From positions 1 to 64,000 of the forward strand of contig MQVO02000071.1 in NCBI GenBank assembly GCA_001986395.2: a stretch of 64,000 bases of DNA, given 5' to 3'. The notes under the pieces were generated by a model. It saw nothing but the letters and a program-made list of their open reading frames with translations, did no database searches and was not told the origin of the DNA. The stretch comes from Irpex lacteus. Taxonomy: Eukaryota; Basidiomycota; Agaricomycetes; Polyporales; Irpicaceae. The translations under genes and the position numbers were made by a program. The number at the start of each line of letters is the position of its first letter. Position 1 is the first letter of the stretch. Below are positions 48,999 to 59,386 of the stretch, piece by piece.

Positions 48999-51750
48999 AT
49001 GGTCTTTTCTCGTCTCCGGCATCTGCTAGAGACTTGGCTACCGGAACTGCTCTTCACGCTCATCGAGTTGGTCGACCCCTACTCGGTGCTCAGTGTTGCA
49101 GGTCTAGTGGCTGCTTTCCTGGTTACGACTTTCTTCCTTCTTCTCATCTTCCTTCTTCTCGTTTTCGCTTTCGTTATATTCTATCCCAGTGTATCAAGCC
49201 ACCATCACCTTACCCCTTCCACTCCCTTCGTTGCGGTCTCTGTGACCGTGTCCTGTCTCTACTTGTGGAACGCCTTCCTTGCCGTCATCCTTTCTCCCTC
49301 GTTCTGGAATCGTTGTATTATTGTGGTCGTTGTCCTTTCGGTGAGCATCCACCCCCTGCTCATCCCGCACAATTACTGATCAACTTCTCCTAGTCCTATA
49401 CCTGGTCGGTTCACACAAGTATCAAGCACGAAGTCGAGTTTGGCAGCCGCTGGAAGGCTGCCCTCGCACGACAGGAAGTGGATCATCAGAAGCGCGAAGG
49501 CATATCTCAGGATCGCACGACCGCTGCTGAGAACGCCCACGACTCCTCCGTCGCCGCTCACCAAGCAAAGGATCGGCGATGGAAACGCAAAGCAGTTGCG
49601 TACGAAACCGAAGTCACGGTGCACAAAGAAGCCCTCGCAACTGCCAACGACCAGCATTACAATCACAGAGTGCAGTGCAAGCGCGAACGCGAACGCCTTC
49701 GGAGGCGTATTGATGAGCAGGATGTTATCATCGAAAGCTTCAAGCGTGCTCAAGAGGAACAGCGCACTACCGCAGAACCCCTTGACGAAATCAACACGTC
49801 GCCTCACAAGCCCCGAATCCCTCCTACGAACTACCTTCCTTCCGCCAACGCAGCAGGCAGGACTAACATTACTTCCTATCCTGTATTCGTCCCCGAAGTC
49901 GGCCCAATCGTCGCATCGCTGAAGGGCGACCTCTACCCTGCCCATGCTGAAGAGAGCGAGCAGGACCGTACTCTGGTCAATGCTCAGGCCACCAAAGACA
50001 TCCTCTCTAAGTTGCAACCTCGGGATCCCGCCTACGATGAGCTCAAGAAGGATCATGATGATCTTGCTGTCCGCCACCACGCCTTGAGTCAAGCTTACTC
50101 GCGTTTGGAGAGTCAATTCGAGGAGACGCAGCAAGCGCTTGCCCTCAGGGAGGAGCAACTCGAGGCTTCCACGGAGGTCGCCAGCTCTTCCGACCAACAA
50201 ACTTCGGCTTCTCGCGTCGACAGTGTAGAGGAGAAAGGTAGCAGTAAACAGGCAGCCTTCTCCGCCGGAATCGCTTCGACGTCGACTCCTTATGCTGCTC
50301 GCCCGCGTACCTCACGACCCTCCGCTGTTGCACAACCTCAAGTACTCGAAGCACCGGCCGAGCCCGCACCTATCGAGTCTATGTCGGAATCGCAGTTGTC
50401 TCAGGGATCAACGACTACCGGGGATAACAGTCGATACAGGGCCTTCTCGTTAAGGATCAACGCTACCTCAACCCCTCGCGCGCACCGACTTCTACTTATC
50501 TCCCATGGTAGGCGTTCTGAACACCGAGCTCCCAACGATGCAGGACGCCAGCCAGAAGTCATTGCGAATGGAACTATGGTGAACGTGAGTCCTACAAGTT
50601 CACTCGTTGGAGAATACATCTAATATACTTTTCGCTACAGGCCTCTCCAGAGCGATTAGCACGCAACTCGTCGCCTTCTGACATTGCCTCCAACTGTGAT
50701 TCCACCTCGCAGTCGGAATTTGTCGAGGGTAGCAGCGGGCATGCATCGTTCGCGAATGGCCTCAACACGACATCAACTCCATTGGCTGCTCGCTTGGGGC
50801 TCGCAAAACGACGGAAGGAGAAGACCGCGGAAGTCGCCATCCATTTCCCTCGTCCCTCGAGCCCTCAGCCTGACTGTGTCTCCTCAACCGACTCAGACTC
50901 CGAGGACGACCACACTGGGTTTACATCGGGCGTGCAGAACACTTCGACTCCGCGGTCTAAATCTCAAGTACCTTCTCGCGCCACATTATCACGGAGAGAC
51001 GTTAAAGAAGACCGCAGCCAGCACACATCAATCACCATGGAACCAGGAGCGACATCTACGCCATGGGCTATTGCTCGCCAACGGCTTCAGCAATCCGTTA
51101 TGGCCCACAGGCTTCGCGCTGTCACGAAGGAGCTGAGAACTCGCTACCAGGAAGAGCGCCCTACATCCCTAATCTACTCTTCAACACGTTCGACGCCTTC
51201 ACATCCTATCCCGGATCCTGACTCCGTCGAAAGCGAGAGACGACACGACCTCGAGATTGCAGCCCGTAAACAGTCAGAGAAACCTCATCGATCCACCCCT
51301 CATCCTGGCACCCGGAGACTGGCGATCAGCGATGTCTCACCCACTTCCTCGTTGCCTTCTACCCCTGCTTCCGTCGCCTATGACTCGCCATCATCACCTC
51401 CTGTTGTAGGGCACAAGGCGAAAGGGAAGGAGACACTCGGACCATCGTCATCTTCCTCGTTCTTTGGACCGAGTCCTACGAAACCGGGAAGCTCGAAACC
51501 TTTGAGGGACTTCGTGCCAAAGTCAGGCATCGCGCCTCTCACGGAGTATGTCAAGGATAGCGACTTGAACGGTGTGCCGCAGGGTACAACTCCGTTCCCT
51601 GTCCGCGAGCGGAGAACAATGCGATTCGTACCTAACTCGCCGGAGACACCATCGCGGCAGCCTACTGGGAAGGGGCGGTATTCGAAACTTTTGGGTAGAT
51701 TGGAAGGGGCACTCGGGCGTCGCAGAGAAGACTCGGAAGAAGATTCATAA
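48999..51750 (+). CDS. 880-residue membrane-anchored coiled-coil protein, unknown function
   Basis: Three exons (48999-49340, 49394-50584, 50641-51750) give 880 aa with every exon a multiple of three. The N terminus carries two or three hydrophobic helices (VAAFLVTTFFLLLIFLLLVF; VAVSVTVSCLYLWNAFLAVI; CIIVVVVLS). Next comes a charged coiled coil (about residues 140-230: QEVDHQKREGISQDRT, ETEVTVHKEALATAND, RERERLRRRIDEQDVIIES), and a second near residue 330 (DELKKDHDDLAVRHHAL). The rest is Ser/Pro/Thr-rich and probably disordered, with recurring STPxA/STPWA motifs (SGIASTSTPYAARPRTS-like) found three or four times. The C terminus ends KLLGRLEGALGRRRED. The arrangement suggests an endomembrane or nuclear-envelope tether, which is inference only. 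A 275-codon frame on the opposite strand is a shadow. Confidence 0.75.
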
Positions 51751-52068
51751 ATGTAAAATGTACTAAAACATCTGATAAAGTAGTAAATCTATTCGTTGCT
51801 GTTCTCATACGCATTCTTGTTATGAGTTCTTGTGAACATAAGTGTGGCTTGGCTATCATCGACAATATTTGAGACCATCGAGTTTCTTTTGAATTCAAGG
51901 CTACCACGCTGCTTAGCGCCACTTTCCGACCACCATGATCCCGATGATGCATGGTAACCTCGAGGCAGACTACAACAGGCAGGCACCACGCACCCCGACG
52001 TAAAACATACGAGAACTTTGTGATATCTTCCACGTTCCTCCTCTTCTAATCCTTCTATCATCACTCAT
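51751..52068. other. Spacer
   Basis: 3' flank of the coiled-coil gene and promoter of the Hsp20-like gene. Nothing further seen. Confidence 0.35.
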
Positions 52069-53136
52069 ATGTTGTCTCACACAACATCACATCGTGACCT
52101 CAAAGCCAACCCGCACCTCGTACGCGAGTCATGGATGGCCTACGACAACCTCATTGCCAAGGCGTTCGCCGTGAAAACCCCAGCCATGTCTGAAGCACCC
52201 TCCTCCACACAACTTGAGACTCTGAGAGCTCTGGATGTACGAAGTCGAAGTCACACACTCCCTCGGCCGCCCTCAGAAATATTGTCTCCGGAAGATGAGC
52301 TGGAGCCGGTATGGGATGCTGTTCGCGAGTTCAAGGCGAAGCAGCTGGCGGCTTTGCCGAGCAAGGTGAAGTCCTTGGAGGGCGTAGAGCTCGTTGCACA
52401 AGAGTATGATGTACCGGAGGTCCCGAAGAGTGACGAGAAGAAGCTGAAGCGGAAAGCAAGGTGGGTCCTGCTGTCCATAGTGTCAATATAAGCTACGGTT
52501 ATTCAGCTACTGTTTTGACAGCGCAATATTGAGAGAGTCTCCGGATGGACGAATGGTGAGTTATCGGTCTCTGCGACACCGAACGCGGCTAACGACGATC
52601 CTCGCAGGCTTCTGCGCTCTTCGACATGTCCGGCGTGAGCAAGAAAGATATGCATGTTAGCTTCAAGGGTAATCGGATAGTCGTCACTTGGCGGCGGGTG
52701 AGGGTCGTAGAGACCATGGAGGATGGTGTGCGAGTGCGCGAGCGGAAGGAGAAGCAGTACAACCAAACTATTCCACTACCTGAAGGCACTCAGGTGCGTC
52801 TCCAAAACTCTACTCAATCAACCTATATATGCTGACCCTTGCTTCTCTCCGGTTAGTTCAACGAGATTAGAGCAGCACGCAACGGCGAATATCTGATGTT
52901 GACGTTCCCTAACTTGCGATGCGTCAAGGTTGAGTCTGGCCCGGGTGACGCCTCGACTGTGAGTACATCCTCGTTCACCATAATACTTTACTCTTCAACT
53001 GAGGAACCCCTCTCAGACCGCATGGTCCTCTGGAGAAACTGACTTCATGACCTGTGAAGTTGGGACCATGCTCGATTTCGAGAATTTCTCCGTCGAGAAG
53101 GCTGATTCGCTACGGCGTTCCTCACGTAGGGCATGA
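52069..53136 (+). CDS. Hsp20/alpha-crystallin-like protein
   Basis: Five exons (52069-52460, 52522-52555, 52608-52793, 52857-52958, 53017-53136) sum to 278 codons (277 aa). The second half folds as an alpha-crystallin-like beta sandwich: ALFDMSGVSKKDMHVSFKGN, IVVTWRRVRV, then KQYNQTIPLPEGTQFNEIRA and NGEYLMLTFPNLRCVKV. This follows the Hsp20 pattern of D-xPG(V)xKxD-x-V and the late NGxLxVTxP, here NGEYLMLTFP with Leu for Val. The N-terminal half (LPRPPSEILSPEDELEPVWD, FKAKQLAALPSK) is unusual and longer than in a typical small heat-shock protein. A role as a holdase or as a CS/p23-like adaptor is possible. No heat-shock element was recognised upstream. Confidence 0.72.
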
Positions 53137-53513
53137 GTCTTGTCAGCACGCTTTCTATTTTCATGGTCTTGATTACTCGTGTGTACTATATTGCTCTATG
53201 ATACCTAGACTACTTATATGGTTTCTTATCGTCTCCTATGTTTTGTGGTACCCAGCTTTGATGCAGCAGTTTCGGCCGCCGTGTTATGGGCGTCTACGTA
53301 CTGATTCTCGCAAGCTGCGCATGTCGGCGGCCGCCGCGCTGCATGTATTTCGACATCTGTGTCAGTGAGTCGCATTACTCAGTGTTGTGCTGCAATCGTA
53401 TTCATGTTCGGCGTCCGGTGGGTCTTCGCAACGTTGTAGCCTCGCGCCGATGGTCGAGGGCACGATGACTGATAGTGCCTAAACATGAGTCTGGAAGAAC
53501 ACTAGGGGTGACA
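53137..53513. other. Spacer between Hsp20-like and methyltransferase genes
   Basis: 3' flank of the Hsp20-like gene and upstream region of the methyltransferase. No other feature. Confidence 0.35.
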
Positions 53514-53520
53514 TATAAAT
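53514..53520 (+). promoter_or_regulatory. TATA box of methyltransferase gene
   Basis: TATAAAT 45 bp upstream of the ATG at 53559; canonical spacing for a short leader. Confidence 0.5.
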
Positions 53521-53558
53521 ACGGCCAAGTGCTACAGAACAAATATTGCGTGCTCAAC

Positions 53559-54676
53559 ATGTCTCTCCCACCTCCGGATACACAGACGATCACAAACGAG
53601 AATGAACTTTCACCTGATGACGGTCTATACAGCGCTCTTGACGAGGCAGATGTCAAGGCGTTGACTGAACAGACTGGTATCAAGGACCCCGAAGAGCTGA
53701 AGAAACATGTCGCAAATATACGTGCTGAGGCTTTCAAGGTGAGCACACCATTGTCTAGATCACAGTCATGCAACTCTCCCTCGTCGTCTGATCGCGAGCC
53801 TCTCCATACAGATCCACCCATACCACTGCATTCGAGTATTTTCGTTCGCAAGGTTTGCGTTTAGCTATAATCACCGCAATGAAACACTACTTAATTAATA
53901 CCCGTGTTACGTCTATCAGGTTGAAGCTCAATAGGTTCCCTGCGTACCAAGATCTCTTGAAACTTGGCAAAGAGCGCCCTGGGGCACTGTTCCTTGACTT
54001 AGGATGTTGTCTGGGCCACGATGTACGCAAAGCGGTCGCGGACGGCTTCCCTATTAGCCAAGCTATTGGATCTGATCTACATCCTGGTAAGTAATGGTTG
54101 CTTTCCAGGTGCGACAGAGAGACACACTGACACATACCTTTCTCGATGCTTACAGAATTCTGGGATCTCGGTCATAAATTGTTCAAGACGACGCCGGAGA
54201 CATACCCTCTGGCTTTCATCCCGGCCGATGTCTTCGATCCTGCCTCTCTGGCGCCAGCTCCCATCCCCACTTCCGTGCCAACTGAGCCACTTCCACCTCT
54301 GACCAGCCTCACATCCTTGAATCCACTTCATGGTCGTCTCTCAGCCATCCACGCGTCTGCACTCTTCCACCTCTTCTCTGAAGAGAAGCAGCTAGAACTC
54401 GCCAAGCTGATCGCACCATTGCTCTCACCTGAGCCAGGCTCATTCATCTTCGGTGCTCATGGAGGACTTGAGGTCAAAGGCGACCGAGAGCGCAAGAATA
54501 GTCACGGAATTCCCATGTTCTGCCATTCACCTGAGAGCTGGACGGAGTTGTGGGAGAAGCAGGTGTTCAAAGAGGGTCAGGTCAAAGTGGATGCGTTCTT
54601 GTTTTACCGGCAGATATGGAGGCCCGAAGGAGAGAAGAAGGAACCTGCGTTGGTGTGGACCGTGAAGAGGTTATGA
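53559..54676 (+). CDS. SAM-dependent class I methyltransferase
   Basis: Four exons (53559-53738, 53812-53852, 53920-54086, 54156-54676) sum to 303 codons (302 aa). An N-terminal helical part (SALDEADVKALTEQTGIKDP) leads to YHCIRVFSFARLKLNR. The SAM-binding motif I, ALFLDLGCCLGHDVRKA, holds the Gly-rich loop, followed by SDLHPEFWDLGHKLFKTTP and FIPADVFDP with the acidic residues of motifs II and III. The later block GRLSAIHASALFHLFSEEKQ is typical of an expanded Agaricomycete methyltransferase family resembling those in meroterpenoid and other secondary-metabolite clusters. The second intron has a weak donor (gtttgc). It lies tail-to-tail with the FMO gene, 125 bp apart. The two could act together in a small oxidative/methylating tailoring set, but this is speculative and no synthase gene is present. 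Confidence 0.85.
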
Positions 54677-54800
54677 TACCTTGATGGAACGTTACGCAGA
54701 AGATAACATGGAATATCAATGAAGTGCATGGTAAAACATAGAATCACATTGTTGCCACTATGGAAGGAGCACACGGTAAGGGACTTGTTTCATTATCTGC

Positions 54801-57390
54801 TTACTCGGGGATCGGAGGTACGTCCACACCGTCCAGGTACCAAGCAACTGGGAAAGAAACAAGTTAGTTCGAACTCATTGCTAAGGTTACTGCACCTTGA
54901 CTTACGATCACCAGTCGCATTCTTCTCGTTCATGGTCTGGCCGTCGCCGAGCCAATAGAGCCTGTTGGTTGTCTTATCGATCCGTTCATACTCGTAATCC
55001 TCCCAGCGAGGATGCTCTAAAGCGTTGATTGCGTGAAGGTTGCTACCTAAACAAGGTAAGCATAAGTCTAGTACTGACAGGTTAAAGTTGGGCGCGGGAG
55101 CTATTCACCTGGCCAAAGTCCAACTACCGTCCCATCTTTCGCGGTGTACCATGTCTTGCACTTGTCCATGTACACCGTCTATGACAGCATCGTGAGTGTC
55201 AGCCTTATTCAAGACATCGTGATGAATGGTGTTCATACCTTCGGGAAATAGTGCTAGATGGATGTCAAACGGTAAGAATTGTAACTCATAGATATGAGAG
55301 ATAGATGTACGCTTACCCTCATGTGCTGGGTCCAATCCTTCGTCGCTTGCGCCTTCGGTTCCATACACTTCAGCCTCTCCCTCTGTAGCTTCGTGACGCA
55401 CTTCGTAATATACAAAATCTGATGCTCCAGCATAGAGATGATACTGGCTGTGTTCAATCCCGACCCCGGTCCATAGACGAGGAACATGTTAGGGAACCCA
55501 TCGACGGCCATAGACATGTAAGCCTCTGCATAAGGTTCCCAGCGGTCGTTGAGTTTGACGTTATGTTTCCCGACAATCTCAAAGGGGTAATGGTAGGACA
55601 CATCGAAGCCAGTAGCCAGGATGATGATATCAAGTTCGTCGTGTCGCCCGTCTTCGAGCTCGATGCCGGTGCGAGTAATACGTTTGATTGGAGTGGTCTC
55701 GTAGGTGGTCTGGAGTACGTGTAGTTTCGTCAGGGTCTTTGCATGAATATGTAGCACAATAAGAGGCTGACGTTATCGGCGCACAAAGCCTCAATATAGC
55801 CGTTTCCTGGGGTGAGCCTGCGACAGAACACTGCAAAATCAGGCAGAACTAAGCCAGAGTCAGCTACTGTTTCAATGTTAGCTGGTGCAAGCCTGGACCA
55901 TGAAGCGCACTCTTGTCAATCAACTCGGGTTTCTTGGCCAGTTGTTGCTTCATATCGGCCTCGAATTTCACCCTCAGTTGCTTCTGCATTTCCGACTCGC
56001 GTAGAGAGAGATGGTGCAAAGTCTGATAACAGCATTTGAGTATAGCGTAAACGCACTGAATAAAAAGAAACACTTGCATTCAAGTCGGCTTCTACCACAT
56101 GCCTAAACTCCTTCGCGTACTGTGGATCCTGGAGCCTCTCAAGCTCCTCTGCAGTTAGTTTCACTGAGTGTGGGCATTGAGTGGAAGGCTTGTTATATAG
56201 CATATGAAAAGCATACTGTTCGCATCTCCTGGGCTTCTACCGAGCTTCGACATCGCCTGCTGAGCCCCAATAATTGGTACGATCCAGGTTTTCTGCCGCG
56301 CGTAATTGACCAGTGTCTTGACTTTCGGATGTACGGCTGATACCACTTGAATCCCGGAGGAACCCTTGGAAAACGCTGATTTGAGGACGTTGAGCACATA
56401 GAGTAAGATAATGATCCGTACATTACCGACAACCCCTACTCTCTTTCCCTCTACGCTCTTCTCGTTGACATCGCAATCTGCACTATGCGCGAGGGTACCG
56501 CCAAAGTCCTTCAGTCCCGGGATGTCAGGCCAATGCCACCTATGTAAACTACCAACGCAAAGTAGCAAAATGTCGCACGTCTCTTCGATCTCTTCCTCTT
56601 CTTGACCATTGTCCGACAGACGGCGCACGCGTATAGTCCATTTCCCGGTCTCTTGGTCCCATTTAGCATACGAAAGCTCGTGGAGGAGGTGGATGTACTG
56701 TCGTAGCTTGTACTTATCGACGATCCGTTCGGCGTTGGCTTGGATCTCGGAACCGGTGGCGTAGAACTTCGACCACTCGGACTGAGTAATAACAGCGTAG
56801 GATAAGTATGTACGTGCTAATTATACTTAGTGAAGCAAAGGATACCGACCTGACTCTCGAAGGATGGTTGATACTGGAGTGCATATTAGCACAACGCTGT
56901 GAATCGCTATACATATAACACAACATACAGAGTGGATGGGTACATCACAAGAGATTCCCTGTAATGCAGATTAGCATCTCGCTAAGAGTAGGCTGGTCTA
57001 ACCGTTCACGCACAGGATACCTGTTTGCATACCACGTACCGCCAACACCGCCTTGCTTCTCGTATATCTTGAAATCAAGATGCGTCACCTTCTGTCTGAA
57101 CCTGAATAGAGAGCGTAAGTATTGGCTTCTCAAGCAAACCTTGCTTGCACCACGAAATAAAATCTCGACTTACCTGATTGCAGACAGAATTCCGCTAAAC
57201 CCTGCACCGATACAGCGAACCTTTATCGATCTGTAATCATCAATATTGAACTCTGGAGCCTTATATGGACATCTTGGTGCACAGAATATGTAGGAGCTTG
57301 GTGCACTGTTGTGGACTCTTGCCAGTTGGAAGTGGACTTAGGGCCAAGTAACCATTCAGAGAGTGCGGAGAACATGTTGGACGAGGACAT
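54801..57390 (-). pseudogene. Baeyer-Villiger-type FMO, near-intact copy with exon 1 frameshift
   Basis: Fourteen exons: 57390-57174, 57101-57014, 56958-56929, 56873-56850, 56781-56422, 56364-56217, 56163-56078, 56022-55911, 55848-55772, 55709-55317, 55253-55239, 55178-55109, 55046-54906, 54847-54801. Their sum is 1808 nt, one short of 603 codons. Present are the FAD motif GAGFSGI, FKIYEKQGGVGGTWYANRYP, the second Rossmann motif VVGNGSSGIQVV, LATGFD and the C terminus SNLHAINALEHPRWEDYEY ... PPIPE. The missing base falls in exon 1 between HQDV and YKAPEF (near 57258): the duplicated copy at 62.5 kb has the extra base. No ATG lies in the downstream frame before the FAD motif. All other exons are open, so the lesion is recent or an assembly error. 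The fingerprint F-G-G-T-L-A-H-S-A-D-C-D has Cys where the family usually has Trp. One intron has a GC donor (56077). Confidence 0.85.
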
Positions 57391-58420
57391 ACTCTGGGAT
57401 CTGCGACTGTAGTCAGCTATGATATAGTCGGAATCAAGCTGTCCCGTGCATGAATGAACAACACCCAGGGCTCCTTCCTCATGTGTGAGAAGAGATCCGT
57501 GGGTGATTTTCAACTTCAATTGGGCTCCGAATCCTTCCCGACTAGTGTCTCGAAATTGAAGCAGAAGGAGCATAGCACACCGCTGGTGCGCGGCGAAGCC
57601 TTGAATGCCTAGTTGCCGGCATGTTCACATGTTAGAACAAGCGGACCGTAAGTGAACCATAAAACAGCATGCCTCCGCGAGACCAACCTTACCACTATGC
57701 GAGCGAGGGATTATACACGAGCTTCGCGTATAGAAATATCAGCACAAGAGGTGTCTGATCGTATTACGTGCTCAATACCGAGACTATGGCAGTTTAGACT
57801 TCTGGTTTGAAACGACCGTTGATTGGCCTACAGCTTCTCTCTATGAGGTGCACTTTCAGCCAAACGTCACTCACAAAGAGAGGGCACGAACCTAATGTAT
57901 CCCTTGGCATTTCCGATAATATAGCGAGATGGGAAACTCAAGGCTGCAGGCTTCGCGCACTATACGGCCTGGGAGAACGCGCAGCCCTTCGTGTGGAGGC
58001 CGACTACGGCAAACACTGTTTTCATATGCCGTACCCATCGAGCATGACCAGTGACTTCGCGCAGAACGACGAGAAGGGGTAGCGTGGTTCGAGACTTTCG
58101 ACAACATCTATAACCGCGTTTTCAATCTAGCGGACGGAGCAACCAATCTGGTAAGAAACCGTCTTCAATTACTGAGCAACACTGAGGACATAAGCCCATT
58201 TACCAATTCTAAATTCAAAGCCTACGTCGGTCTTCCTTTCGAATCCGCGGCACCTGCATAGGAAGAGAGAAACACCTGGTGCCTTTTCTTGTTATGGAGT
58301 CTGAAGGTAGTCAGAGTGTGTTTCGAATCCCTGGTATCGAAGGTAACTTGAAGTATCACAACTGGAGGGATCCCAGTTAATATTGACGCTCAGGCTGGCG
58401 CGATTGATTAGGGCAGGCTT
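57206..58420. repeat. Direct duplication, unit 1 (FMO exon 1 and upstream DNA)
   Basis: Begins in FMO exon 1 and extends about 1.2 kb upstream of it. It aligns with 62506-63836 over its length, with shared marks such as catattctgtgcaccaag-type exon sequence, tgttcacatgttagaacaa, and gcgattgattagggcaggc at the right edge. Divergence is moderate with several small indels. Unit 1 holds the presumed FMO promoter. Confidence 0.8.
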
Positions 58421-59386
58421 ACTCTACTTTAGCACTCAAGGTCAACATCGATCACTACGTCAACTAAGCGAGGCGAGAAAAGTGAGACGGTCATTGTCGT
58501 ACGTCGTGGCACTATACTGGCGGATGTTTACCTGAGTTCTCATAGGCTTTTGACAGTGGCTTATGATGAATCGAGCCCGCCTAAGTGGAGGGGCCCACCT
58601 TCAAAATGATTCGAGCTTCCGTCTCTTAGGATATTTATCTAGCCTAGTCCGCTGGGACATTATTGGCACTCTCAAAAACACACCAGGTTACCTCGCACTT
58701 CAGATCACCGCTGAGTTCTCTTGCGACACGACATTCTGAGCGCTCAGCCCGAAGGTTGAACTTGTCTGATCTACCTTTGAGAGACTTTGGACGACAACAA
58801 GCGCCGTTACCTGCGTATGTGTTGGCGGCCTGGCGCTACCATCGCGCGTTCTTCTACGACCAAGCTCTGAAGATACGTACCTAAATGTTAGGGATGGCCG
58901 CAACACGGTGCACCTTTCTGATGTGTGCCAGGGGGCTCACTGCCTTCGCGATGTGCCTGATCGATGAGGCGCGAGAAAGCCTCTCTACGCGTCTCGTGGC
59001 TTAAAGCACAGGTAAAGTTCGTCAGAATTGACCGTCATTGGTACGTCTCATAAAACCTCCGCTTTCATCAGCTCACATCTGTTCATCTATAGATGCTCCA
59101 ACCTACCTCATGTTCACAACATCCATCTTCAGGTACAATATACTTACCTCGTAAGCGACTCCAATAGTACTCAAATCTTCCTACACCGTCAAGGATAGCC
59201 AGATGTCGTCACCTCCACAACTTCGAATGTCAGCATGGCTCATAACTTACATGTCGAGTATCGATATCATCAACATACAATGCAGTGGGTCATTCCTTTG
59301 CCACTATTTAAATACGGAGTCGACAAAGCTATGCAAGTAGTGCGTTGCGTCCTTCTTCTCCTTTGGCTTATTCGACTCAAGCTTGT
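58421..59386. other. Spacer between duplication unit 1 and copy C
   Basis: About 1 kb with no supported gene. Just before the copy C start there is a likely 5'-UTR intron (gtgcgt near 59340, acceptor tcgactcaag at 59380), as in copies A and B. Confidence 0.4.

Noticed and set aside
49373..50200. 275-codon open frame on the minus strand
   Set aside because: Exactly antisense to exon 2 of the coiled-coil protein gene, whose own frame is coherent over three exons; the translation has no domain and arises from codon bias.
54156..57390. Secondary-metabolite cluster formed by the methyltransferase and FMO
   Set aside because: No synthase, terpene cyclase, NRPS or P450 in the window, and the FMO copy is frameshifted; adjacency alone is not enough.
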